Of a DNA stretch of 64,000 nt, positions 1 to 8,736 are shown in pieces (position 1 is the first letter of the stretch; each line of letters opens with the position of its first letter). The notes beneath the pieces were generated by a model. The model ran no database searches and had not been told where the DNA came from. It was given only the letters and a program-made list of their open reading frames with translations. The stretch spans positions 62,001 through 126,000 of the forward strand of contig NZ_JPGL01000008.1 of the NCBI RefSeq assembly GCF_000732615.1. Reading direction: 5' to 3'. A program made the translations under genes and the position numbers. The stretch is from Burkholderia paludis. Its GTDB lineage: Bacteria > Pseudomonadota > Gammaproteobacteria > Burkholderiales > Burkholderiaceae.

Positions 1-765
1 CGCGTGCTGGCGGAGCGGACGGATTGCGACTGCTACAAGATCCTGTTCCAGATTGCCGGACAAAGCCGCATCACCCAAAGAAACAAGACGTCGACCGTTA
101 ATCCCGGAGAGTGGGCTGTCTACGATGCGACTCAGGCGTATTCGATCGAATGCGCGGATGCGTCGCGGTTCGTTGCCGCGCTCATGCCGCCAAGAAGCAG
201 CACCATGTGGCGGTGGTTCGTCGATCGTGCGGACGCGCGGGTGTACCGGACGGTCGGCAATGCTCATCTTGCCCTGCAGGCCATTCAGTACCTGATGGAC
301 GGGCGGGTTCCCGACGATCCGGAAAGCCTGTTCGGTTTCGAGCAGTCGACGTTGATGCTGCTCGATTCGGTGGTGCGCCGCGAGGCCAGCGGCTGTCTCG
401 ACAAAGCCGCCGCGCGAAGCGCGTCGCTGCGCATGAACGCGGAAATCTTCCTCGCGCGACACTACAGCGATCCCGACCTGACGCCGGACAGGCTTGCGCA
501 TGCGTTGAATGTATCGCGGCGTACGCTCTACGGCGCGCTTTCCGCGACGGGCCAGACGCCGCACGGGCTGATCCAGGAATATCGGCTGCAGGCCGGCAAG
601 CGCGCACTCGAGGATCCGTCCGATACGAACCGCAACCTGCTGGAACTGGCAATGATGTGCGGTTTTTCCGACATGACGCATTTCGGTCGGCTGTTCAAGG
701 CGAGATTCGGCTGCAGCCCCGGCGCGTATCGTCTCGCCAGCCGGAATGAATCGTACTCCGGGTAG
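1..765 (+). CDS. AraC-family transcriptional regulator (5' end outside window)
   Basis: The reading frame is open to the left edge, so the true start is not seen. The visible 254 residues contain the second part of a cupin-like AraC N-terminal sensor of the FeaR/AraC_binding_2 kind (around PGEWAVYDATQAY). A C-terminal pair of helix-turn-helix units covers roughly the last 105 residues; the second unit carries the family hallmark LAMMCGFSDMTHFGRLFKARFG. Regulators of this family are usually about 320 residues, so 60-70 residues are probably missing. It lies upstream of an outer-membrane protein and a GMC oxidoreductase on the same strand and may activate them; that link is inferred from position only. 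Confidence 0.9.
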   Translation, partial: RVLAERTDCDCYKILFQIAGQSRITQRNKTSTVNPGEWAVYDATQAYSIECADASRFVAALMPPRSSTMWRWFVDRADARVYRTVGNAHLALQAIQYLMDGRVPDDPESLFGFEQSTLMLLDSVVRREASGCLDKAAARSASLRMNAEIFLARHYSDPDLTPDRLAHALNVSRRTLYGALSATGQTPHGLIQEYRLQAGKRALEDPSDTNRNLLELAMMCGFSDMTHFGRLFKARFGCSPGAYRLASRNESYSG

Positions 766-928
766 CGCATGCTTCTTCCCGAGGTGTCGTGTCATATCCA
801 TGCGCCACGACGCAATTTGCACTCGGCGACGTAACGTCTGCACCCGGTGTACGAAGTCGAATGATTTGAATTCCTAAACTAATCGTCACGACAACATCAA
901 GTGGTTGACGATAGTTCAGGAGACGATC

Positions 929-1855
929 ATGAAGAGTAATCATGCAGCCGACCGAAAATTACGCGTGACCGGTTCATCCCGCCGTCCGCGCGTCTTGAAG
1001 ATGGCTGCGCTGGCGATGGCGGTAGCTTGTTGCCCGACGCTGGCCTCGGCGATCAGTGTCGATGCCGGCGACTACACCCCGCTGCCCGCCGGCGCGAACT
1101 TCGCCGGAATGTACTATCAGCACGCGGAAGATACCCGGATCTACGCGAACGGTTCGCGGGTGGCCGGCGGGGATATCACCCAGGATATCGGCATTGCGCG
1201 TTTCGTCCACTACACGTCGATCGACGGATTCATCGTCAACTACCAGGTGCTGATTCCGTTCGGCCATGTCGGCGGGACGAACCAGATGTCGGGCCTCGGC
1301 AACAACACGGGGACGGGAGATGTGATCTTTGCTTCGACCGTCTGGGTCGTCAACCATCCCGAGTCGAATACCTACCTGGGCATCACGCCGTTCATCTACG
1401 CGCCGACGGGCAGCTACGATCACAATCGCGAAATCAATCTCGGCGAGAACCGCTGGAAATTCGCGCTGCAGGCCGGCTTCATCACGCCCGTTGCGCCCAA
1501 GGTGATGCTCGACCTTGCCGCCGACGCCACGGCATTCGCGCCGAACCACAACTATGGCGTGACCGGTGCGACTCTGACGGAGTCTCCGCTGTTCCAGGCG
1601 CAGGGCTGGTTGCGCTACCAGCTCACGAGCAGCTTTGACCTGCGGTTGGGGGGATCGTACGTCTTCGGCGGCAACCAGACAATCGCGGGCGTGTCTCAGG
1701 CCAACCGGCAATCGACGCCCAGCTTCCTCGTCGGAGCAGGATGGTTCCCCACGAAAACCTGGCAGGTCATCGCGCTCTTCGGCCGCCAGACCTCCACTGA
1801 AAACGGTCCGCTCGAGACGCAGCGCTTCAATCTCCGCGTTGCGCATTTCTTCTGA
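929..1855 (+). CDS. Outer-membrane MetA-pathway-of-phenol-degradation-like protein
   Basis: A 308-residue protein. The ATG at 929 was chosen over an in-frame TTG 24 bases upstream because an AGGAGA Shine-Dalgarno sits just before it. After a basic N-terminus there is a hydrophobic signal peptide ending near PTLASA. The mature part is rich in alternating beta-strand segments, glycine and aromatic residues and ends ...RVAHFF, a terminal phenylalanine typical of outer-membrane beta-barrels. The pattern matches the Phenol_MetA_deg family, whose members lie beside aromatic or alcohol catabolic genes and probably pass hydrophobic substrates. The GMC oxidoreductase begins 51 bases downstream on the same strand, so the two are probably co-transcribed. 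The transported compound cannot be read from sequence. Confidence 0.8.
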   Translation: MKSNHAADRKLRVTGSSRRPRVLKMAALAMAVACCPTLASAISVDAGDYTPLPAGANFAGMYYQHAEDTRIYANGSRVAGGDITQDIGIARFVHYTSIDGFIVNYQVLIPFGHVGGTNQMSGLGNNTGTGDVIFASTVWVVNHPESNTYLGITPFIYAPTGSYDHNREINLGENRWKFALQAGFITPVAPKVMLDLAADATAFAPNHNYGVTGATLTESPLFQAQGWLRYQLTSSFDLRLGGSYVFGGNQTIAGVSQANRQSTPSFLVGAGWFPTKTWQVIALFGRQTSTENGPLETQRFNLRVAHFF

Positions 1856-1906
1856 TCGAGCCGCCGCACGTCGATCGTCAACACCTTCGAACAAGGATTA
1901 AAAACC

Positions 1907-3427
1907 ATGGATGCATACGACTACATCGTTGTTGGCGCAGGTTCCGCCGGTTGTGTGATTGCCGCGCGATTGAGCGAGGATGCACGCGTTCGCGTGCTGC
2001 TCCTGGAAACCGGGCCGCGAGACGAGGATCCCAATATCGCGGCGCCGAGCGGTTGGCCGTCCCTGTGGAATACGCCGGTGGACTACGCGTACCACACGGT
2101 GCCGCAGGCGCATACCGCGGGGCGGTCGCATTACTGGCCGCGCGGGCGCACGCTCGGCGGGTCCAGCGCACTCAACGGCATGATTTACGTTCGCGGACAC
2201 AAGAGCGACTACGATGCCTGGGCCTACCAGGGTTGCCTCGGGTGGGACTACGACTCCGTGCTGCCGTATTTCCGTCGATCGGAAGATTTCGAGGGGGGCG
2301 AAAATCGGTATCACGGTGTCGGCGGTCCGCTGCACGTGTCGCGCAATCGCGATCCGCATCCGATTTGCGAAGCCGCGATCGAGGCGGCGGTGCAGGCAGG
2401 CTTTGCGCGCAACGACGATTGCAACGGAGAAGCCATCGATGGCGTCGGCTACTGCGATCTCACGATCAAGGACGGCGTGCGCCAATCGACTGCGCGAGCG
2501 TTTCTGCAACCCGCGCGCGATCGCGCAAACCTGACGGTCAAGACCGGCGCACGCGTCGAAAAACTGGTGCTCGCGGGCGATCGATGCGTCGGCGTTCGCT
2601 ATCGCGAAGGAGCGTCGGTCGTCGATGCAATGGCCGAAAGCGAAGTGATCGTCAGCGGCGGCGCGATCGCCAGCCCGCAGCTGCTGCTGCTTTCAGGTAT
2701 CGGCCCGGCGGACGAACTCGCCCGCGTCGGGATCAGGGCAACGCATCACCTGCCGGGCGTCGGGAAAAACCTTCAGGACCACCTGCTTTGCAGCGTGATC
2801 TTCGAGGCGTCCAGGCCGATTCCCGCGCCGCGAAACAACATACTCGAGTCGCAGTTGTTCTGTCGCAGCGACGATCGTCGCATCGGTCCGGACTTGCAGC
2901 CGCTCTTCATGCATATCCCGTACTATGCGCCGGGCTTCGACGGTCCGGCAAATGCGTGGACGCTGTGCGCGGGCCTCATTCGTCCGGCGAGCCGTGGCGA
3001 GATTCGTCTCGCGTCGAACGATCCCGCCGCCGCGCCGCTGCTCGATCCGCGATATCTTTCCGAGAAATCGGATCTCGACCGCCTGGCGCAAGCCGTCCAG
3101 ATCTGTCGCGATATCGGCAACCAGCCTGCCTTCGACGCGTGGCGGGCACGAGAGGTCTTGCCCGGGCCGGCCGGGAATGACCCCGCTGCGCTGCGCGAGT
3201 ACGTGCGTCGCGCGTGCGTGACCTATCACCACATGGCCGGTACGTGCAAGATGGGTGTGGGCGCCGATGCCGTTGTCGATCCGGAACTGCGCGTGCGAGG
3301 GGTGAGCGGGCTTCGCGTTGCCGACGCGTCCATCATGCCGGACGTCGTCTCGGGAAACACCAATGCGCCGGCCATCATGATTGGCGAAAAGGCGGCCGCC
3401 CTGATCCGGCAATCGCAGCGGAAGTAA
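1907..3427 (+). CDS. GMC-family FAD-dependent alcohol oxidoreductase (choline dehydrogenase-like)
   Basis: A 506-residue flavoprotein. Residues 5-35 hold the dinucleotide-binding fold with [15 protein letters not shown] and an acidic residue after the second strand (LLLETG). [18 protein letters not shown] near residue 85 is the GMC signature 1, and [16 protein letters not shown] near 255 is signature 2. The C-terminal active-site pair is visible as the His in [11 protein letters not shown] and the Asn in [13 protein letters not shown]. Such enzymes oxidise primary or secondary alcohols to aldehydes or ketones; the choline dehydrogenase subgroup is nearest by motif, but substrates vary widely. 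An AAGGA ribosome-binding site precedes the ATG. With the preceding outer-membrane protein it suggests uptake and first oxidation of a hydrophobic alcohol. Confidence 0.9.
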   Translation: MDAYDYIVVGAGSAGCVIAARLSEDARVRVLLLETGPRDEDPNIAAPSGWPSLWNTPVDYAYHTVPQAHTAGRSHYWPRGRTLGGSSALNGMIYVRGHKSDYDAWAYQGCLGWDYDSVLPYFRRSEDFEGGENRYHGVGGPLHVSRNRDPHPICEAAIEAAVQAGFARNDDCNGEAIDGVGYCDLTIKDGVRQSTARAFLQPARDRANLTVKTGARVEKLVLAGDRCVGVRYREGASVVDAMAESEVIVSGGAIASPQLLLLSGIGPADELARVGIRATHHLPGVGKNLQDHLLCSVIFEASRPIPAPRNNILESQLFCRSDDRRIGPDLQPLFMHIPYYAPGFDGPANAWTLCAGLIRPASRGEIRLASNDPAAAPLLDPRYLSEKSDLDRLAQAVQICRDIGNQPAFDAWRAREVLPGPAGNDPAALREYVRRACVTYHHMAGTCKMGVGADAVVDPELRVRGVSGLRVADASIMPDVVSGNTNAPAIMIGEKAAALIRQSQRK

Positions 3428-3472
3428 GTTCGGCCCACCCGCATCGGCGCGATGCGGGTGCATCGGAGGCCG

Positions 3473-3510
3473 GGGCTGCCGGCTCGCTGTCGAGCCGGCA
3501 GCCCGCATTT
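3473..3510 (+). terminator. Rho-independent terminator of the GMC oxidoreductase unit
   Basis: A perfect 14-base-pair GC-rich inverted repeat (3473-3486 with 3491-3504, loop CTGT) lies 46 bases after the stop and is followed by GCATTT. A second perfect 10-base-pair stem (3436-3445 with 3451-3460) sits just before it. The weak T-tract lowers confidence slightly, but the position and stem strength fit termination. Confidence 0.7.
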
Positions 3511-4121
3511 CCGCCTCGTCTCCTGCCGTGGAGCCGCGCCCGACGACGCGTGTTCGCATGCGTGTGCCCTGAGCCGGGGCGGGGCGGAAGACGGTTGCAT
3601 CGTCACCGGACATTCCGGTCTACGCCGCTACCGAGCGGCACCTGCCTGATCCAGACCCGCCCCCACGATTCCATTTGCCGCGACATCGGTCCGGCACGCC
3701 GGAAGCGCTATCCGTCGTACGAGGGAAACGGCGGCGTCACGCGGCACATTCAGCGCAAGCGGTTGCGTCGCGAAGACGAGATGCCGGCCGATCCGGGCAG
3801 GGCAGCCGCTGCCCGCGCATTGCACGGGCAATGCCGGCATTCGCGTCCACGTCATATCGATGACAGAAATCGTTGTTTGCGGGCGCATCGTCCGGCGCGC
3901 TAGATTGGCCGGTCCGGCGTCGGGGCCAGCCCGGCGCGCGGCCATGCTCAACGTGGATCGACGTGGAGGCCGAAGCCGATGAGTCGCGACATGCCGTTCC
4001 CGCCAAGACGGAATTGCGCCGGCGCACCGTGTCCGGTCGCACGCTTCCGTTGCTCGTACGGCATCGCGAATTCGGCGAACTCGATGCCGCTCGCCGAGCC
4101 CCCCATCTTTCCGGCACTGCA
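3511..4121. other. Intergenic stretch without a supported gene
   Basis: No reading frame here resembles a protein. The frame of the following ATPase remains open back to about 3873, but that extension is low-complexity and Arg-rich and matches nothing in the family. A CTAGATT element near 3900 could be part of a promoter; similar bases occur upstream of the binding-protein gene at about 11487. This is only a weak resemblance. Confidence 0.4.
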
Positions 4122-5642
4122 TTGACGACGACCTCATCGAACCCGCGCGTTGAGCGACGGCATCGCGTCGCGCCGCCCCCCGTCCTGACCGCCGCCAGCG
4201 TGTCGAAGCGCTTCGACGCGACGATCGCGCTCGCATCGGTCGACCTGTCGATCGGCGCCGGCGAAGTCGTCGCGCTGATGGGGGCCAACGGCGCGGGCAA
4301 ATCGACGTTCGTCAAGATCCTGAGCGGCGTGATCCGTCACGACGGCGGCACGCTGACGCTGCACGGCACGCCTTACCGGCCGGCGTCGCCGCACGCGGCC
4401 AAGCAACTCGGCGTCGCGACCGTGCATCAGTCGGTCGCGGACGCGGTCGTGCCGACGCTGTCGATCGCCGACAACCTGCTGCTCGACCGGCTGTGCGATC
4501 CGGCCTCGCCGTGGCGCGTGCCGCCGGCAGCCCGGCGCGATGCCGCACGGCCGCTCGCCAGGCGCGTCGGCCTCGATGTCGACCTGGCGGCCCCGCTCGC
4601 GTCGCTTTCGCTGGCGGACCAGCAGCGCGTGACGCTCGCGCGTGCGCTTGCCGGGCAGCCGGGCCTGCTGATCCTCGACGAACCGACCGCGAGCCTGTCC
4701 GCGCCGGAGGCCGAACGCCTGTTCGCGCTGCTCGATGCGTTGCGTGACGACGGCGTCGCAATCCTGCTGGTGTCGCACCGGCTCGGCGACCTGCGCCGCA
4801 TTGCCGATCGCGTCGCGATCGTGCGCGACGGACGGATCGTCGCCGATCTCGCCGCACCGGTCGATTTCGACGCGGCGGTGGAAACGATGATCGGGCGGCC
4901 GTTGCCGGCCGCGCGTACGCCGGGCGCGGTTCCGGCCGGATCGTCCGACGCGGGCCTGAGCCTGCGCGGGCTCCGGTTGAGGCCGGCCAGCACGCCGTTC
5001 GATCTCGACGTGCGGCGCGGCGAGATCGTCGCGATCGCGGGCCCGGTCGGCGCCGGCAAATCGCGCCTCGCGAACACGATCTTCGGCGCCGTGCGCGCCG
5101 CACAGGGCGCGATGACGCTCGACGGCCGGCCGTGGCGCCCGCGTTCGCCCGCCGATGCGATTCGCGCCGGCGTGTTCCTCGCCGGCGAGGACCGCTGGCG
5201 CTCGTCGCTGTTTCCCGACAGCGTGCCGTTTGCGTCGATCGCGGGCACGATCAGCTTCCCGTTCCTGTCGCGCTGGTTCGGCGGCGGTGCGGTGCGCGCC
5301 GCGCACGAACGCGCGGCGGCGGTTGCCGCGATCGAGCGCTTCGGGATTCGCTGCACGGGCCCGGACGATCGTCTCGCGCGGCTGTCCGGCGGCAACCAGC
5401 AGAAGGTCGTGCTTGCCCGCTGGCACGCGGAACCCGCGCGACTCCTATTGCTCGACGAACCGTTCCAGGGCATCGACGCCGGCGCGCGCGCCGATATCGT
5501 CGATACGTTGCGGCGCCACGCGCCCGAACGCGCCACGCTCGTCTTCGTCAGCGATCTCGAAGAGGCCGCCGAAGTCGCCGATCGGGTCGTCCGGTTCGAT
5601 CGCGCGACGCTCGATCGTTCATTCCTCAACCCGTCAGACTGA
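4122..5642 (+). CDS. Sugar-type (CUT2) ABC importer ATPase with two nucleotide-binding domains
   Basis: A fused double ATPase of the RbsA/XylG/MglA type, about 506 residues from the proposed TTG start. The start is uncertain: the homologous region begins near LTAASVSKRFD and no ATG lies in frame just upstream. The first domain has Walker A GANGAGKST, the signature LSLADQQRVTLARAL and Walker B LLILDEPTASLS. The second has GPVGAGKSRLANTIFG, LSGGNQQKVVLARW and LLLLDEPFQGID. The ABC signature of domain 1 is atypical (SLADQ rather than SGGQ), as is common in this subfamily. A permease follows 9 bases after the stop. The matching binding protein is probably the plus-strand gene at 11528-12598, separated by a complete minus-strand importer. 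Confidence 0.88.
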   Translation: MTTTSSNPRVERRHRVAPPPVLTAASVSKRFDATIALASVDLSIGAGEVVALMGANGAGKSTFVKILSGVIRHDGGTLTLHGTPYRPASPHAAKQLGVATVHQSVADAVVPTLSIADNLLLDRLCDPASPWRVPPAARRDAARPLARRVGLDVDLAAPLASLSLADQQRVTLARALAGQPGLLILDEPTASLSAPEAERLFALLDALRDDGVAILLVSHRLGDLRRIADRVAIVRDGRIVADLAAPVDFDAAVETMIGRPLPAARTPGAVPAGSSDAGLSLRGLRLRPASTPFDLDVRRGEIVAIAGPVGAGKSRLANTIFGAVRAAQGAMTLDGRPWRPRSPADAIRAGVFLAGEDRWRSSLFPDSVPFASIAGTISFPFLSRWFGGGAVRAAHERAAAVAAIERFGIRCTGPDDRLARLSGGNQQKVVLARWHAEPARLLLLDEPFQGIDAGARADIVDTLRRHAPERATLVFVSDLEEAAEVADRVVRFDRATLDRSFLNPSD

Positions 5643-5651
5643 GCCATTGCG

Positions 5652-6710
5652 ATGCTGAAATCCGCCACGCCCGCCGTTGCACCCGATGCGGCTTCCACCG
5701 GGCCGGCGCTGCCCGCGTCCGCGCGCCTGCGCGCCGGCCTCGAACGCACCGGCATCCTGCTGGTGCTCGCCGCGCTGGTCGTCGTCTTCACCGTCAAGGA
5801 GCCCGCGTTCCTGAACGTGGACAACCTGTTCAGCATCCTGCAGGCGGTGTCGATCGTCGCGCTGCTCGGGATCGGCGTGACGATCACGCTTGCGGCGGGC
5901 GGCTTCGACCTGTCGGTGGGCAGCATCGCCGCATCCGCGCAGATGGCGGCCAGCTATGTGCTGGTCGTCTGGCACGGCAGCGCGCTCGCGGCGGTGGCCG
6001 CCTGCATCGCGCTCGGCGTGGCCGCCGGCCTGTTCAACGGCGTGCTGATCACACGCTTGCGCGTGCCGGACCAGCTCGCGACGCTCGGCACGCTGTTCCT
6101 GCTCGCGGGCCTGCAACTGATCCCGACCGGCGGGCGTTCGCTCGCGACCGGTTCGGTGCTGCCCGACGGCACGGAAGCCGGCGGCACGTTTACCGACGCG
6201 TTTCTCGCGCTCGGGCGCCTGCGCGTGTTCGACGTGGTGCCGTTGCCGGTCCTGATACTGGCCGCGGTGACGGTGCTGGCCTGCGTGGCGATGGAGACGA
6301 CGCGTTGGGGCCGCGTGATCTATGCGATCGGCGGCAACGAGACGGCCGCGCGGCTCGCCGGTGCGCCCGCCGCGCGCTACCGGGTCGCCGCCTATGTCGT
6401 GTCGGGCGCGATCGCGGCGCTGGGCGGCGTATTGATTGCCGCCCGCGTCGGGCGTGGCGACGTCAGCGCCGGGCATTCGCTGCTGCTCGATGCGGTGGCC
6501 GCCGCGCTGGTCGGGTACGCGGTGTGGGGCGCGAAGCGGCCGAACGTGTTCGGCACCGTGGTCGGCGCCGTGTTCGTCGGCGTGCTGCTCAACGGCCTGA
6601 CCATGCTGAATGCGCCGTACTACCTGCAGGATTTCGTGAAAGGGGCGTTGCTGGTGCTCGCGCTGGCGTTCACGTTCGGCATCGGCCGGCGCGCGGATGC
6701 CCGCGCGTGA
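5652..6710 (+). CDS. CUT2-family sugar ABC importer permease
   Basis: A 352-residue, highly hydrophobic protein with 8-10 predicted membrane segments. It carries the RbsC-type motif LAAGGFDLSVGSIAASAQMAAS near residue 80 and the cytoplasmic coupling stretch around GRVIYAIGGNETAARLAGAP. The ATG lies 9 bases after the ATPase stop, so the genes form a two-gene unit. The protein would form a homodimeric or heterodimeric pore in the inner membrane energised by the upstream ATPase. The substrate is unknown; pentoses, inositol-like compounds, or other small polyols are typical of the family. Transcription converges with the minus-strand permease that ends 45 bases beyond. Confidence 0.88.
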   Translation: MLKSATPAVAPDAASTGPALPASARLRAGLERTGILLVLAALVVVFTVKEPAFLNVDNLFSILQAVSIVALLGIGVTITLAAGGFDLSVGSIAASAQMAASYVLVVWHGSALAAVAACIALGVAAGLFNGVLITRLRVPDQLATLGTLFLLAGLQLIPTGGRSLATGSVLPDGTEAGGTFTDAFLALGRLRVFDVVPLPVLILAAVTVLACVAMETTRWGRVIYAIGGNETAARLAGAPAARYRVAAYVVSGAIAALGGVLIAARVGRGDVSAGHSLLLDAVAAALVGYAVWGAKRPNVFGTVVGAVFVGVLLNGLTMLNAPYYLQDFVKGALLVLALAFTFGIGRRADARA

Positions 6711-6755
6711 GCGGGGCGGGCGGACCGGCGGCCATTGCGTGGCGGCCGCAGCCGC

Positions 6756-7721
6756 TTAAGCGGTGCGCACGCGCCGCTCCATGAAGCTCAGCGCGAGCAC
6801 CGCAAGGATAAGCGCGCCGGTGGCCACCTGCTGCCAGTAGAAGTTCCAGCCGATCAGCAGCAGCCCGTTGGCGACGAGGCTGATCAGCAGCACGCCGAGC
6901 AGGGTGCCGGCGACGCCGGGCCGGCGCGTCGGCGATAGCGTCGTGCCGATGAAGGTCGCGCCGATCGCGTTCAGCAGGAAGCCGTTGCCGGCCTGCGGCA
7001 CATAGGCCTTGACCGTCGACGACAGCAGCAGGCCGACCACGCCGTAGACGAGCGCGCTCGCGACGAACGTCGCGACGACGGTCGCCGCGACCGGCAGCCC
7101 GGAATGGCGCGCGACGCCCGGCTGCGCGCCGAGCGCGGCGCTGTACCGCCCGAACGCCGAATGCGCGAGCGCGACATGCACGACGACGCCGAGCACGACG
7201 ACGCACCACAGCGGCACCGGCACGCCCGCGAGCGTGCCGTGCGCGAGCGCGCCGAACAGCGGCGGCAGCGCCACGTTCAGCAGGTAGACGGGCTGGCCGC
7301 CGCCGGTGGCGAGCTGCTGGACGGTCTGGCCGATGAACAGCGTGCCGAGCGTCGCGAGAAACGGCGCGATCCCGAGCCCGGCGATCAGCGCGCCGTTGAA
7401 CGCACCGACCAGCACCGCCGCGCCGAGGCCGCCGAGCAGCGCCGGCAGCACGCCCACCTGGTGCGCGACCAGCTGCACGAACACGAGGCTCGCGACGTCG
7501 ATCGCGGTGCCCAGCGACAGGTCGACCGCGCCGATCGACAGCGCGAGCGTCATCCCGAGCGCGGCGATCGAGAGCAGCGCAAAGTTGTTCACCAGCACGT
7601 CGGCGAGATTGGCGGGCCGCGCGAATCCCGGCGCGAACACCGCGAAGAAGGCGATCACGGCGAGCAGTGCCGCCACGAGCGAGAACCGCTGCAGGCGGCC
7701 GATCCGTTCAGTCATGGGCAT
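6756..7721 (-). CDS. CUT2-family ABC importer permease, last gene of minus-strand importer
   Basis: A 321-residue permease with many hydrophobic helices and the RbsC-like motif ALSIGAVDLSLGTAIDVASL near residue 62. The conserved coupling-loop region is around AFGRYSAALGAQPGVARHSG. Two in-frame ATGs (7721 and 7715) are possible; a GGAAC just upstream favours the first. Either start overlaps the end of the preceding permease gene by 8-14 bases, which implies translational coupling. With the neighbouring permease it could form a heterodimeric channel, as in several systems that carry two distinct permeases. Confidence 0.87.
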   Translation of the reverse strand: MPMTERIGRLQRFSLVAALLAVIAFFAVFAPGFARPANLADVLVNNFALLSIAALGMTLALSIGAVDLSLGTAIDVASLVFVQLVAHQVGVLPALLGGLGAAVLVGAFNGALIAGLGIAPFLATLGTLFIGQTVQQLATGGGQPVYLLNVALPPLFGALAHGTLAGVPVPLWCVVVLGVVVHVALAHSAFGRYSAALGAQPGVARHSGLPVAATVVATFVASALVYGVVGLLLSSTVKAYVPQAGNGFLLNAIGATFIGTTLSPTRRPGVAGTLLGVLLISLVANGLLLIGWNFYWQQVATGALILAVLALSFMERRVRTA

Positions 7722-8736
7722 GGTGTTCCGTATGGCGGCGCCGAATCAGCGCGGTCGTCGCGACGACGAACAGGATCAGCGCGCCTTCGACGCCGTTGAC
7801 CCAGTAGCTCGACACGTTGTCGAGCTGGAAGCCGTTGCCGACAATGCCGACGAACAGCGCGGCGAGCAGCGTGCCCGGCACCGTCGGCACGAGCCGCCGC
7901 GAGAACACGACGCCGAGCAGGGCGACCGCGACGACGGCCAGCAGGTTTTCGCCGGCGCCGGGCGAGCTGCCGCTCAACAGCGCGCTCGACGCAAGGGCGG
8001 CCAGCGCGGCGGCGACGCCGCTCAGCACGTAGCTGGCCGCGACGTACGCATTCACGCGCAGCCCGGCCGCCCGGGCGGCATCGCGATACGCGCCGGTCGC
8101 GGCGAGCCGCAGGCCGAAGCGGGTCCGATGCAGCAGCACGGCAAACAGCAGCGCGACGATCAGCAGCGCGGACGCGAGATGCGGCACGTCGAACGGGCCG
8201 TTGTCGATCAGGAAGGCCAGCACCGGGCTCGTGGCCGCGACCGCCGTGTTCTGCGTCAGCACCAGTTCGAAGCCGGCGCACAGATTCATCGTCGTCAGCG
8301 TGGCCAGCAGCGGGAAGATGCGCAGCGCGATCACCGCGAACGCGTTGAGCGCACCGACGGCCGCGCCGGTGGCCAGCATCAGCGCAAGCGCCCCGCCGTC
8401 CGGCAGGCCGTCACGCAGCGCGACGGCCTGCACGGCCGCGCACAGGCCCATGTTCGCCGCGATCGACAGGTCGAGACCGCCGCGGATCGGATCGGGGCCG
8501 CCGCCGATCAGCACGGCCGTCAGCCCGAACCCTAGAATGCCGACCACGGCCGACTGCTGCAGCACGTTCGCGAGGTTCGCGACCGTGAGAAAGAGCGGCG
8601 AACTCGCGGCAAACACCGCGCACACGACGGCGAAGGCCAGCACCGCGCCCCAGCGCAACCAGAATTGCGCGCCGAACGCGTCCGGCGGACGGGCGAACGC
8701 CGCATCGACCGGCGCGCGACCGAGGATCCGGTTCAT
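7708..8736 (-). CDS. CUT2-family ABC importer permease
   Basis: A 342-residue inner-membrane permease starting at an ATG that overlaps the stop of the upstream ATPase (ATGA). It has a longer cytoplasmic N-terminus than its partner, then 8-10 hydrophobic segments. The family motif appears as GGGPDPIRGGLDLSIAANMG near residue 85, with a short insertion before GLDLS. The coupling loop reads FGLRLAATGAYRDAARAAGL. It is the first of two adjacent, non-identical permeases in this operon. Overlaps on both sides indicate one transcript with the ATPase and the second permease. Confidence 0.87.
   Translation of the reverse strand: MNRILGRAPVDAAFARPPDAFGAQFWLRWGAVLAFAVVCAVFAASSPLFLTVANLANVLQQSAVVGILGFGLTAVLIGGGPDPIRGGLDLSIAANMGLCAAVQAVALRDGLPDGGALALMLATGAAVGALNAFAVIALRIFPLLATLTTMNLCAGFELVLTQNTAVAATSPVLAFLIDNGPFDVPHLASALLIVALLFAVLLHRTRFGLRLAATGAYRDAARAAGLRVNAYVAASYVLSGVAAALAALASSALLSGSSPGAGENLLAVVAVALLGVVFSRRLVPTVPGTLLAALFVGIVGNGFQLDNVSSYWVNGVEGALILFVVATTALIRRRHTEHHAHD

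Noticed and set aside
3873-4121. N-terminal extension of the plus-strand sugar ATPase
   Set aside because: The frame is open, but the 83 extra residues lack any match to the family and follow no ribosome-binding site.
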